A stretch of DNA of 50,671 bases from Defluviitaleaceae bacterium (GTDB lineage Bacteria > Bacillota > Clostridia > Lachnospirales > UBA5962), in assembly GCA_009779915.1 (NCBI GenBank), contig WRBA01000017.1, positions 1-50,671 of the forward strand. The letters run 5' to 3'. Within the stretch, counting starts at the first letter, position 1. Each line of letters opens with the position of its first letter. The notes under the pieces were generated by a model. It was not told the origin of the DNA and ran no database searches. It saw nothing but the letters and a program-made list of their open reading frames with translations. A program made the position numbers and the translations under genes. Positions 17,401 through 25,989 of the stretch are shown here, piece after piece.

Positions 17401-18705
17401 ATGGCTGATGGAACAAAATTCCAGAGGGTCGAGTACATAAAAGCATATGAAAAAATTGAAAAGCTTACGGACCCTGGAAGTTTTTCCCAAATCGGGGCTT
17501 ATATGAGTGATGACAATGTATTGGCTGGTTTTGCAACTATTGATACCAGACCGCTCTATATCTACTGTCAATACGGTTCTGTCACAATAAGTCATGCCGA
17601 AAAAATTTCGAGAATCTATGCCATGGCTGTTTCTATGGGGTCTCCCATTGTTTCCATACTTGACTCTGAAGGGCTTAGTATGGAATCCGGTATGGATGTT
17701 TTGGCTTCTTACGGTGAGATATTCAGCACCATGGCAAATGCCAGCGGCGTTATACCGCAGCTTAGCTTAATTTATGGCAAATGTATGGGGGCGAATGCCG
17801 TTATAAGCGGATTGTCTGATTTTTCTTTTGGTCTTAAAGATAGCCGGTTATTTGTCCAAAGCCCTAATACAGCGGAAGATATTAAGTCAGTCGGTTTGGA
17901 TAATTTTATGAGTGCTGCTTACCATTTTAATGAAAGCGGTCAGCTTAATTTCTTGTTTGACAATGAAGAAGCTATGAATATAGGCTTTAAGCAGTTTTTA
18001 AGCTTCATGCCCTCTAATAATTTGGAAGAGGTGCCTATTCTTGTAGGTAATGATATGGAATTTGACACTGCTTCTCTTTCAGCTGGTATGTCTCCGGTAG
18101 AATTAATAAATGCATTATGCGACAATGATGAATATATTGAGCTTGGTGCAGGCTACGGCTCTGAAATTGCTGCTTTCCTTACCCGTTTTGACGGCTGCAC
18201 CACTTTGACTGCCGTTGGCTGTGGAGAGCTTTCAAGAAATTCTATTGATAAACTTACAAAATTGGCGGCTTTTAGTAATGCATTTAATATACCTATAGTA
18301 ACTTTTACAAACACTAAAGGCTTTAAAACAGGTGTATCAGAGCAAAAGCATGATATATCTGCTATTGCGGCACTAAGCTACGCTTTATCAAATGCTACAG
18401 TGCCGAAAATAAATATAATTATAGGGGATGCTATTGGGCTTTCCGGTCTTACTTTCAACTCTAAATTTATAGGTGCCGATTTGGTGTATGCTTGGTCCGG
18501 CGCGAATCTTGCCCTATTTACTAAGGAAGCGGCAAAGGTCTTAGGCGTCCCTGATACAAGCACAGATTGTGCCCTAAAAAAGGGCTATGTCGATGAAATT
18601 ATTGAACCACAGGATACTAGGAAATACATAATACGCGCTATCGATCATCTTTCAACTAAACGTGTTTCTAAACATCCTAAAAAACATGGCAGTATTTGCT
18701 TTTAG
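17401..18705 (+). CDS. Acyl-CoA carboxyltransferase subunit, MmdA/transcarboxylase 12S-like, divergent
   Basis: 434-residue protein with two crotonase-like carboxyltransferase domains. Members move a carboxyl group between biotin and an acyl-CoA (methylmalonyl-CoA decarboxylase alpha, propionyl-CoA carboxylase beta, transcarboxylase 12S). The N-domain has GSPIVSILDSEG and GKCMGANAVISGLSDF; the C-domain has IPIVTFTNTKGF, LSYALSNATVPKINIIIG and GADLVYAWSG. The end VSKHPKKHGSICF matches the family's KKHGNIP tail. It is shorter than the usual 500-510 residues, and the C-domain YGGAY oxyanion motif reads IGLSGLTF, so acyl-CoA specificity or activity may differ. GGAGG ten bases before ATG 17401 sets the start. 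It is the first gene of a four-gene operon. Confidence 0.82.
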   Translation: MADGTKFQRVEYIKAYEKIEKLTDPGSFSQIGAYMSDDNVLAGFATIDTRPLYIYCQYGSVTISHAEKISRIYAMAVSMGSPIVSILDSEGLSMESGMDVLASYGEIFSTMANASGVIPQLSLIYGKCMGANAVISGLSDFSFGLKDSRLFVQSPNTAEDIKSVGLDNFMSAAYHFNESGQLNFLFDNEEAMNIGFKQFLSFMPSNNLEEVPILVGNDMEFDTASLSAGMSPVELINALCDNDEYIELGAGYGSEIAAFLTRFDGCTTLTAVGCGELSRNSIDKLTKLAAFSNAFNIPIVTFTNTKGFKTGVSEQKHDISAIAALSYALSNATVPKINIIIGDAIGLSGLTFNSKFIGADLVYAWSGANLALFTKEAAKVLGVPDTSTDCALKKGYVDEIIEPQDTRKYIIRAIDHLSTKRVSKHPKKHGSICF

Positions 18706-18747
18706 GGCATGTTAAAATGCCGGTGACGAAAACTAGGAGGGGTTTAT

Positions 18748-19152
18748 ATGGTTGAAATTTATATTGTGGCTATAGTGGTTATAATCTGCAGTATTTGGTT
18801 ATACCTAAGCCTTAGAAAACGAATTGATGAAATTGGCGGAGGTCAGCCAAAAGAACTGCCTCCGGTGAATATATATTGCACGCCCCAGTGTATGACTCAG
18901 GGCTCGCAGATTCCACAAGTAAGTGTTAGCCCTGCCCCGTCATCTAACGAGGAGATGGCAGCTGTTGTTATGGCGGCAATAGCGGCTTATGAAAGCGAAG
19001 CCGGGGAGATGACCGGCATATCACCTCCCGCAGCTTTAGATATTGCACGAGTGGCACCTGCCCACGCTCATGCAGTTGAAAAATATAAACACAGCAGGCG
19101 GGATCAACGCTGGACTGCCACAGCAAGGTATGAAAATCATAAAAGATTATAA
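18748..19152 (+). CDS. OadG-like membrane subunit
   Basis: 134-residue small protein with one N-terminal membrane helix (about residues 3-24, IYIVAIVVIICSIWLYLSL), then a Gly/Pro linker, an Ala-rich helical stretch (MAAVVMAAIAAYESEAGEM), and a C-terminal tail WTATARYENH. This is the layout of oxaloacetate decarboxylase gamma (OadG) and methylmalonyl-CoA decarboxylase delta chains. These chains tether the soluble carboxyltransferase to the membrane beta subunit. AGGAGGGG precedes the ATG. It sits 42 bases after the carboxyltransferase gene and 27 before the biotin carrier. Assignment rests on layout and context because the family is poorly conserved. Confidence 0.7.
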   Translation: MVEIYIVAIVVIICSIWLYLSLRKRIDEIGGGQPKELPPVNIYCTPQCMTQGSQIPQVSVSPAPSSNEEMAAVVMAAIAAYESEAGEMTGISPPAALDIARVAPAHAHAVEKYKHSRRDQRWTATARYENHKRL

Positions 19153-19179
19153 AAGATAAAAATAAAAGGAGAGATTAGT

Positions 19180-19617
19180 ATGAGAAATTACAAAATAACT
19201 ATAAACGGCAATGTATATAACGCAACTGTCGAAGCAATGGGCACAAGCATGCCTGTAGTACAAGCTCCTATGACTCCTGCACCTGCACCCGCACCACAGC
19301 CAATACCTGCACCTGTTGCGCCGCCGCCTGCACCTGCACCCGCTCCTGTTGCTGCTGCACCGGCACCTGTAGCCGCCCCAACACCCGCTCCTGCCGCTGG
19401 AAGCGGCACAAAGGTTGAATCACCTATGCCCGGCACAGTTATGAAATATTTGGTTAATACTGGCGATACCGTTTCTGTACATCAAGTTGTAGCAATACTT
19501 GAAGCTATGAAAATGGAAAATGAAATCGTTGCCCCTGTAGCCGGAAAAGTAACTTCTATTGTGACTGCCGCCGGCTCACCGGTTAATGCCGGGGATGTTC
19601 TTTTGACCATCGAATAG
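19180..19617 (+). CDS. Biotin carboxyl carrier protein
   Basis: 145-residue biotin carrier. The N-terminal strand (YKITINGNVYNATVEAMG) is followed by a 50-residue Pro/Ala linker (about 28-80) encoded by repetitive CCTGCACC-type codons. The C-terminal biotinyl domain has the target Lys in LEAMKMENEI and the paired hairpin VVAP..GKVTSI. The organisation equals transcarboxylase 1.3S and the carrier of Na+-pumping decarboxylases. AGGAGAG precedes the ATG. It carries the carboxyl group between the carboxyltransferase at 17401 and the PycB-like subunit 10 bases downstream. Confidence 0.93.
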   Translation: MRNYKITINGNVYNATVEAMGTSMPVVQAPMTPAPAPAPQPIPAPVAPPPAPAPAPVAAAPAPVAAPTPAPAAGSGTKVESPMPGTVMKYLVNTGDTVSVHQVVAILEAMKMENEIVAPVAGKVTSIVTAAGSPVNAGDVLLTIE

Positions 19618-19627
19618 GAGGTCTCTT

Positions 19628-21031
19628 ATGGAAACTGCTAAAAGACCCGTAAAAATAATGGATACCACACTGAGAGACGGTAACCAATGTTTAATCGCAA
19701 CAAGGATGCCTATAGAAGATATGGTTCCCATTCTTGAAAAAATGGACAATGTGGGCTTTCATTCCTTGGAAGTTTGGGGGGGAGCTACATTTGACGCATG
19801 CCTGCGTTTTTTAAAGGAAGACCCTTGGGAAAGGCTTCGTACTTTTAAAAAACATTGCAAAAAAACTAAGCTTCAAATGCTTTTTAGAGGGCAAAATATA
19901 TTAGGCTATAAAGCCTATCCTGATGATTTAGTTGAGGAATTTGTTTATAAATCCGTTGAAAACGGTATTGATATTATGAGGATTTTTGACGCTCTTAACG
20001 ATGTTAGGAATTTGGAGTCCTCTGTTAAAGCTATTAAAAAACTGCAAAGCCATGCCCAGCTTTGTATTTCGTATACTACAAGTGAGGTTCATACTCATGA
20101 TTATTTTATGAACCTTACAAAACAGCTTGTTGATATGGGAGCGGATTCTATATGCATTAAAGATATGGCAGGGCTTCTTTTGCCGAAAGATGCTTATGAT
20201 TTGGTTAAGGGGATTAAAGAAATTACTGATTTGCCTGTTGAGCTTCATTCCCATTACACCAGCGGTGCCGCAAGTATGGCTTATTTAAAAGCAATTGAGG
20301 CAGGGCTTGATATAATCGATACGGCTATGTCACCTTTTGCCCTTGGTACAAGTCAGCCGGCTACCGAGGTTATGATTGCCGCCCTTGACGGCACGCCTTA
20401 TGAGACCGGTATTAAGCAAGAGCAGCTTCGTGATATAACTGAGTATTTTATGCCTCTTCGTGAAAAGGCTCTTGCAAGCGGGCTTTTAAGCACAAAAGTA
20501 CTTAGTGTGGATATTAACACTCTTGTATATCAGGTACCCGGCGGTATGCTCTCTAATATGGTTTCTCAGCTTAAGGATTTAAAGGCCGAGGATAAATACG
20601 AGGAAGTTTTGAAGGAAGTGCCGCGGGTTCGTGCTGATTTAGGCTATCCTCCTCTTGTAACCCCTACAAGCCAAATAGTAGGCACCCAAGCTCTTATGAA
20701 TGTAATTTCAGGGGAGCGGTATAAGGTTGTACCTAACGAAACAAAGGATATCGTAAGAGGTTTATACGGCAAAACCCCCGTTCCTATCTCCGATGATATA
20801 AGGAAAAAAATCATAGGGGACGAACAGCCGGTAACCGAAAAGCCAAAAGAATTATCCCAGCCGTCCCTACATAAATTTGAGGCTGAAATGGCTGAATATA
20901 AAGAACAGCCTGAAGATGTGCTATCATATGCCCTTTTCCCTAAAGTAGCTGTGGATTTCTTTAAATTCAGACAGGCGCAAAAATATAAAATTGACCCTGA
21001 TTTGGTTTCAAAAGGGACATATCCGGCTTAG
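19628..21031 (+). CDS. Pyruvate/oxaloacetate carboxyltransferase subunit (PycB / OadA / transcarboxylase 5S-like)
   Basis: 467-residue HMGL-like TIM-barrel carboxyltransferase that exchanges CO2 between biotin and pyruvate/oxaloacetate. Visible: IMDTTLRDGNQCL (metal Asp), MRIFDALNDVRNL, the carboxylated lysine in ICIKDMAGLL, the HxH metal pair in ELHSHYTSG, and the PFALGTSQPATE loop. A C-terminal PYC-OADA segment continues past QVPGGMLSNM. There is no biotin domain at the end, because the carrier is a separate gene, as in transcarboxylase 5S. AGGAGG lies within 10 bases of the ATG. It is the last gene of the operon. No OadB-like beta subunit follows. Confidence 0.93.
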   Translation: METAKRPVKIMDTTLRDGNQCLIATRMPIEDMVPILEKMDNVGFHSLEVWGGATFDACLRFLKEDPWERLRTFKKHCKKTKLQMLFRGQNILGYKAYPDDLVEEFVYKSVENGIDIMRIFDALNDVRNLESSVKAIKKLQSHAQLCISYTTSEVHTHDYFMNLTKQLVDMGADSICIKDMAGLLLPKDAYDLVKGIKEITDLPVELHSHYTSGAASMAYLKAIEAGLDIIDTAMSPFALGTSQPATEVMIAALDGTPYETGIKQEQLRDITEYFMPLREKALASGLLSTKVLSVDINTLVYQVPGGMLSNMVSQLKDLKAEDKYEEVLKEVPRVRADLGYPPLVTPTSQIVGTQALMNVISGERYKVVPNETKDIVRGLYGKTPVPISDDIRKKIIGDEQPVTEKPKELSQPSLHKFEAEMAEYKEQPEDVLSYALFPKVAVDFFKFRQAQKYKIDPDLVSKGTYPA

Positions 21032-21042
21032 TAAGTAATATA

Positions 21043-21188
21043 TTATAGTGGCTTTAAAAGAGTAACAAAATTTAGCTCGCTAAAATTTTGCTACTCTTTT
21101 AAAGGTAGGCTGGGCAACGCACAAGCGGCCCAGCCTAGTCTTACAAAATCGCTATATGTGTAGCGATTTTGTAAGACTTCCACTATAT
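21043..21188. repeat. Three-hairpin palindromic element after the transcarboxylase operon
   Basis: A 146-bp element bounded by TTATAGTGG and CCACTATAT. It is built of three consecutive near-perfect hairpins: CTTTAAAAGAGTA.CAAAATTT with its complement, TAGGCTGGGC.../...GCCCAGCCTA, and AGTCTTACAAAATCGCTA with TAGCGATTTTGTAAGACT. No open frame. It lies between the last gene and what looks like the original operon terminator at 21198, which suggests insertion. With the flanking terminator and promoter it explains most of the 369-base gap at 21032-21400. Confidence 0.75.
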
Positions 21189-21197
21189 AAATTGCAG

Positions 21198-21236
21198 AAA
21201 CTGACGCAAAAGGCTTTAAATTTTGCGTCAGTTTTT
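21198..21236 (+). terminator. Terminator of the transcarboxylase-like operon
   Basis: AAACTGACGCAAAA pairs with TTTTGCGTCAGTTT around a short loop and runs into TTTTT, a classical intrinsic terminator. Confidence 0.88.
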
Positions 21237-21284
21237 ATGTAAAAATCGCCCTCATCGCTTTGTGTCGAATTATCTGTTTTGTTG

Positions 21285-21313
21285 TTGACAGATTTGTAAA
21301 AAATTGTTAAAAT
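21285..21313 (+). promoter_or_regulatory. Strong sigma-A promoter of the OLD nuclease gene
   Basis: Perfect TTGACA at 21285-21290, 17-base spacer, TAAAAT at 21308-21313. An 85-base leader precedes the start codon. Confidence 0.8.
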
Positions 21314-21400
21314 TACATAATTAATACCTTCCGAAAATTTTTTCGTAGCAAATAACAGTACTGGTTCGATTTTTAAACAAAAGATGGGAGCGGTTTATTT

Positions 21401-23206
21401 ATGGATTTAACCAAAATAAAAATAAGCAATTTTAAAGGAATAGAGTATGTTGAATTTGACTTGTCAAAATCACCTCATAACAACGTTTATACACTTGTTG
21501 GAATAAACGAGAGTGGTAAAACTACAATCTTAGAAGCAATTAATTACTTTGAATATAATGATGAAAAAGATTTAGTTGGTAGCAATATAAATTTTGAAGA
21601 TTTAATCCCTGTAAAAGAAAAAGCAAATTTTAATGGAACAATTAGCATTGAGTCAACATTGTCTGTTGATAAAAATGATAATGATACATTAAGGAGTTTT
21701 TTAACTGAAAAACATAGCTACACTCTAGAAAAAGACCTAAGCGAAATAAAGATAACTCAAAAGTATTTTTATAAAAACTCAGAATATGAAAAATCAGATT
21801 TTACTTGGGATACAGAACTCAACGTCAAATCAAAAAAACAAAGGAAATATTTCGACTTATATCTTAATGATAGAAAAGTATGGTATGAAACAATTGAGTT
21901 TTTACAGACTAAAATGCCTAAAATCTTGTATTTTCAAACTGCCTTTTTTGATTTCCCTGATAAAATATGCTTAACAAGTACTGATAAGGATAAAAAAAAC
22001 ATTTTTATTCGAGAACTCATCCAAGATATTTTAAATTCAATGGAAAATAATATGAATGTTAAAGAACATATAATAGATAGAGCAATAAATAATAATGAAA
22101 AGCTTTTGCGCGCAACAGCTTTAGAAATGGGTCGAAAGATAACAGAAGTGATTTTGCAAGAATGGACAAAAGTCTTTAGTAATACTCAATATAATAAAAT
22201 TAACATTAATATTTACTCTGAGGTTGTGGAAAAAAATAAGCGTGTATTTCTTGAGTTTGACTTTGAAGGACCTGATGGGGGCTTTAAGTTGAGTGAGCGT
22301 TCTCTCGGTTTTAGATGGTTCTTTGTTTTTCTATTGGTAACACAATTTAGAAGCTTTAGAAAAAATGAAAATAGGCATATTGTTTTTTTATTTGATGAAC
22401 CTGCTGCAAACCTTTCAAATAAAGCACAAAAGCAATTATTAAAAAGCCTCGAAAACATTAGTAATAAATGCACAATTATATATACTACCCATAGCCGCAA
22501 TCTTATTAACCTTAATTGGCTGGAAGGTGCTCATGTGGTATCAAACGATGCTCTTGAAAAAGATGATCTAGAAACTTTCAGTGCAAAAAATACTAATATA
22601 AAACTTTATAAATATAGAACCTACGTTGATAAATATCCTCAAAACGTTAGCTATTTCCAACCTATTTCAGATTTGCTTGAATATATCCCTAATGAGCTGG
22701 ATATGTGCCTCCCATCAGTAATCGTTGAGGGTAAAAATGATTTTTATACTCTAAAGTATTTTTTCGAAGTGCAAAATAAACTTGATGAAATTTGCTTGAT
22801 GCCTGGCATGACAGGCAATAATGTTGATACTTTAATTTCACTTCTCTATGCGTGGGGTACTGATTTCATAATTTTACTTGATTCTGACGGTAGTGCCGCC
22901 AAAAATAATAAAGAAAGATATTTAAAACTGTTTGGAGGTATGGTAGAAGGTAAAATTTATACACTAGAGGATATTGATGCAAAATGGAAAAAAAATATGG
23001 AATCAATACTAACTTCTTCTCAAAGATTGCAGATTCAACAAAGTTTATTTCATAGTAAAAAATACTCAAAAAACGTTTACAATAAAGCAATTCAAGAATT
23101 ATTAATGACAAAGAATAAAAGGAATATAGATGGTAGCATTTCGGATGATTTCAAAAAAATACATAGCTTTCTAAATACTAAACTGAAAGAACTAAAAAAA
23201 GATTAA
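21401..23206 (+). CDS. OLD-family ATP-dependent nuclease (ABC ATPase + TOPRIM)
   Basis: 601-residue protein with an N-terminal SMC/ABC-type ATPase and a C-terminal TOPRIM nuclease. The ATPase has Walker A GINESGKTT (about 38), a degenerate signature LSERSLGFRWFF (about 299), Walker B HIVFLFDEPAANLS (about 328) and H-loop TTHSRNL (about 364). TOPRIM has the metal Glu in SVIVEGKNDFYT (about 440) and the DxD in FIILLDSDGS (about 495). OLD proteins (P2 Old, GajA) cut DNA or RNA in anti-phage defence. No GajB-like helicase or other partner is adjacent, so it would act as a class 1 single-gene OLD. The gene is visibly richer in A+T and Lys/Asn codons than its neighbours and has its own promoter and terminator, which suggests horizontal acquisition. 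Confidence 0.88.
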   Translation: MDLTKIKISNFKGIEYVEFDLSKSPHNNVYTLVGINESGKTTILEAINYFEYNDEKDLVGSNINFEDLIPVKEKANFNGTISIESTLSVDKNDNDTLRSFLTEKHSYTLEKDLSEIKITQKYFYKNSEYEKSDFTWDTELNVKSKKQRKYFDLYLNDRKVWYETIEFLQTKMPKILYFQTAFFDFPDKICLTSTDKDKKNIFIRELIQDILNSMENNMNVKEHIIDRAINNNEKLLRATALEMGRKITEVILQEWTKVFSNTQYNKININIYSEVVEKNKRVFLEFDFEGPDGGFKLSERSLGFRWFFVFLLVTQFRSFRKNENRHIVFLFDEPAANLSNKAQKQLLKSLENISNKCTIIYTTHSRNLINLNWLEGAHVVSNDALEKDDLETFSAKNTNIKLYKYRTYVDKYPQNVSYFQPISDLLEYIPNELDMCLPSVIVEGKNDFYTLKYFFEVQNKLDEICLMPGMTGNNVDTLISLLYAWGTDFIILLDSDGSAAKNNKERYLKLFGGMVEGKIYTLEDIDAKWKKNMESILTSSQRLQIQQSLFHSKKYSKNVYNKAIQELLMTKNKRNIDGSISDDFKKIHSFLNTKLKELKKD

Positions 23207-23221
23207 TCAATAGCTATATAA

Positions 23222-23264
23222 AAGTGCAAATGATAAAGGCTGATTAGCCCTTGTCATTTGCACT
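23222..23264. terminator. Terminator between OLD nuclease and asnS
   Basis: AAGTGCAAATGATAA pairs with TTGTCATTTGCACTT (one mismatch), with an inner GGCT/AGCC stem. It lies between convergent genes. Confidence 0.85.
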
Positions 23265-23292
23265 TGCTTTACGAACAGCTATAACCCTCCCC

Positions 23293-24687
23293 CTAAAACT
23301 CGCAGTTATTAACCGTCCTTGGAAAAGGTATAACATCTCTAATATTGCTTACACCTGTAATATACATAATAAATCTCTCCACACCAAGACCGAAGCCCGA
23401 ATGTTTTGCTGTGCCGTATTTACGAAGCTCAAGATACCACCAGTACTCTTCGGCGTCCATGCCCATTTCTTCAATCCTGGCTTTAAGCCTGTCATAACGC
23501 TCTTCCCTTTGGCTGCCGCCAATCAATTCCCCAACACCGGGAACCAAAAGGTCAAAGGCCGCAACAGTCTTTCCGTCCTCGTCCAGGCGCATATAAAAAG
23601 CTTTGATATCTTTAGGATAGTTGGTAACAAATACAGGCTTTTTAAAATGCGTCTCCGAAAGGTAGCGCTCATGCTCTGTTTGCAAGTCACAGCCCCAATA
23701 AGGAGGAAATTCAAATTCCACACCTGAATTTTTCAATATTTCAATAGCTTCCGTATAAGTAACCTTGCCAAATTCGCTGTTTATCACATTATTAAGCCGC
23801 TCAAGTAACCCTTCGCTAATAAAGCTGTTAAAAAACTCCATCTCCTCAGGGGCGTTGTCAAGGCAGTATTTTACAACATATTTTATCATATCTTCAGCTA
23901 AATCCATGCAGTCGTTAATATCTGCAAAGGCAATTTCCGGCTCCATCATCCAAAATTCGGCTGCGTGGCGCGGGGTATTGGAATTTTCCGCACGGAAAGT
24001 TGGTCCAAATGTGTAAGTATCACGCATAGACAAAGCGAAAGATTCCACCTGCAATTGACCGCTAACAGTTAAATGTGCCATTTTCCCAAAAAAATCTTCC
24101 TTGTAGTCTATTGTTTTATCATCTTTTCTCGGCAGCTTGTCCATATCAATATCCATAGTGGTTATTTGGAACATTTCGCCGGAACCTTCGGCATCGCTCC
24201 CTGTAATTATTGGGGTGTGGACATAAACAAAACGCCTTTCATTGAAAAACTGGTGGATGGCAAAACTTACCAAGCTCCTAATCCTAAATACAGCCGAAAA
24301 TGTGTTCGTCCGAGGTCGAAGATGGGCAATTGTACGTAAATATTCAACAGAGTGACGCTTTTTCTGAAGAGGATAATCAGTTGGGCAAGTGCCTTCAATG
24401 TCGATTTTCGTCGCATGAATTTCAAAGGGCTGTTTGGCACCCGGGCTTTCAACTAATTTCCCTGAAACTATTACGCTAGAGCCTACCCCAAGTTTATTTA
24501 CCTCTTCAAAATTGTCAAGTTTATTATCAAAAACTACCTGTATGCTTTTGAAAAAGCTACCGTCATTAAGCTCCATAAAACTAAAATTCTTATTATCACG
24601 GATAGTTTTAATCCAGCCGGCAGTTGTAAATTCTTTCCCTATAAAGTTTTTAGGATTTCTAAAAGCATCGTATAGTTTGGTATACAT
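23293..24687 (-). CDS. asnS: Asparaginyl-tRNA synthetase
   Basis: 464-residue class IIb aminoacyl-tRNA synthetase that charges tRNA-Asn. An N-terminal OB-fold anticodon domain ([21 protein letters not shown]) precedes the catalytic core. Motif 2 is seen in [24 protein letters not shown]. Motif 3 is seen in [15 protein letters not shown], followed by [10 protein letters not shown]. Length and the YFGxx-PxR-like endings fit AsnRS rather than AspRS, including the AsnRS-type STFRAE..NTxRHLAEFxM region. AGGGAAG precedes the ATG. It is monocistronic on the minus strand. Confidence 0.97.
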   Translation of the reverse strand: MYTKLYDAFRNPKNFIGKEFTTAGWIKTIRDNKNFSFMELNDGSFFKSIQVVFDNKLDNFEEVNKLGVGSSVIVSGKLVESPGAKQPFEIHATKIDIEGTCPTDYPLQKKRHSVEYLRTIAHLRPRTNTFSAVFRIRSLVSFAIHQFFNERRFVYVHTPIITGSDAEGSGEMFQITTMDIDMDKLPRKDDKTIDYKEDFFGKMAHLTVSGQLQVESFALSMRDTYTFGPTFRAENSNTPRHAAEFWMMEPEIAFADINDCMDLAEDMIKYVVKYCLDNAPEEMEFFNSFISEGLLERLNNVINSEFGKVTYTEAIEILKNSGVEFEFPPYWGCDLQTEHERYLSETHFKKPVFVTNYPKDIKAFYMRLDEDGKTVAAFDLLVPGVGELIGGSQREERYDRLKARIEEMGMDAEEYWWYLELRKYGTAKHSGFGLGVERFIMYITGVSNIRDVIPFPRTVNNCEF

Positions 24688-24768
24688 AAATTTCTACTTC
24701 CCTTCATTTACAAAGTTTGACAATGTTTAAAGTCGATAATACCATAGTTTTGCAACAAAGTCTATGAT

Positions 24769-25989
24769 TTATGTGATTTTTTTGTCCTCAAGCCATATTT
24801 GCGCCCTTTCAAAAAGCAGCGGCTGGATTTTAGGGTATGTCATTTTATCAGGCACAGAGTTTAAAAAAGCTATTTCATGAATCTCAGAATGGGCAGGCAA
24901 AGACTCAAGTTTGTGAACCTCAGCAAAATAAAGCATACCGTAAGAAGGCTTATCATCCCATATTACGGAATATACACAAACAGGCTCCAGCGAATATACA
25001 CAAGCTCCTGTTTCTTCCCACAATTCACGCTTTGCGGTATCACCGATTTGCTCCCCTGCTTCTCTTCGACCACCAGGAATTTCATATGTATCACGGCTTT
25101 CATGGCGGCAGTAAATCCATTTGCCTTCATAACGCGCCGCAATTACAGCGTATTTAAGCAGCTCATCCGCCACATCTTTCGCTTTATGAAATGCCACACT
25201 AACCGGGTCATTTATAAATCCATTAATTATCCTTTCAAAAAGCCATTTTGCCACTCCATCATCATCATTAGACTCGCAGATATAATCAGCAGCGGCTTTC
25301 GCCTGGTCAATTGCATTTTGGACAGCAACGCCAATGCCGCAAGCTTTAAGCATTTCTACATCATTATAATCGTCTCCGAATGCTATGACTTCACTTAAGC
25401 TAATTCCAAGCATTTCTACAATATGGCGTATGCCGTTTAATTTAGCAGCGTCTTTATGCATAATTTGATGCCAATCCTCACCATTATTGAAATACATATG
25501 TAAATCAGGAAAGGGTTCAATCAGCTTAGGTAAAAATTCCGAATCCTTGCACTCCACCGAAATTTTAGGCGTATCCGGATAAACCCCATCGGCAAAGTTG
25601 GTATATACAGGATTCCATCCATCTTCCCAAGGTGGACCGCTATAATTTGTGTGTAGAGATTTTCCATCTTCCAAGCATATAAGTGAAATTTCTTTCGAGG
25701 ATAAAAACTTTGCCATAACCTCATCTACTACCGCAGGGGGGATAAGCAAATTTTTTATCATCTTATCGCCACAGTTAATCGTGGCACCATTATTTGAAAT
25801 TATATAATCGCAAGGCACGATACTTTGAAATTTTCTTGTCGCCCGCTCCGGTCTTGCTGTGGCAAATACAATTTTTATCCCTTTATTACGGCAAAGCTTG
25901 AAAATATGGGCTGTATACTTGGAAATACCCTTGTCTTTTCTAAGCAGTGTATTATCAAGGTCTGTAACTATCAATTTAATAGCCGTCAC
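24769..25989 (-). CDS. Fusion of a Cof-type HAD phosphatase and a NUDIX hydrolase
   Basis: 406 residues, two enzymes in one chain. Residues 1-260 form a HAD-IIB (Cof-like) phosphatase: VTDLDNTLL (nucleophile Asp10/Asp12), FATARP, a cap domain, then AFGDDYNDVEML (metal Asp) and GVAVQNA. Residues about 275-406 form a NUDIX domain with box GGRREAGE..RELWEETGA. Both are cytoplasmic hydrolases of small phosphorylated compounds; the shared substrate is unknown. The GTG start overlaps the stop of the upstream flavoprotein gene by one base (TAGTG), so the two are translationally coupled. Fusion of these families is uncommon but reading through is clean. Confidence 0.88.
   Translation of the reverse strand: MTAIKLIVTDLDNTLLRKDKGISKYTAHIFKLCRNKGIKIVFATARPERATRKFQSIVPCDYIISNNGATINCGDKMIKNLLIPPAVVDEVMAKFLSSKEISLICLEDGKSLHTNYSGPPWEDGWNPVYTNFADGVYPDTPKISVECKDSEFLPKLIEPFPDLHMYFNNGEDWHQIMHKDAAKLNGIRHIVEMLGISLSEVIAFGDDYNDVEMLKACGIGVAVQNAIDQAKAAADYICESNDDDGVAKWLFERIINGFINDPVSVAFHKAKDVADELLKYAVIAARYEGKWIYCRHESRDTYEIPGGRREAGEQIGDTAKRELWEETGACVYSLEPVCVYSVIWDDKPSYGMLYFAEVHKLESLPAHSEIHEIAFLNSVPDKMTYPKIQPLLFERAQIWLEDKKIT

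Noticed and set aside
19188-19436. Ala/Gly-rich minus-strand open frame
   Set aside because: Antisense shadow of the Pro/Ala linker codons in the biotin carrier gene.
21401-23206. Gabija system (GajA-GajB)
   Set aside because: No UvrD-like GajB gene follows; a terminator and asnS on the opposite strand come next.
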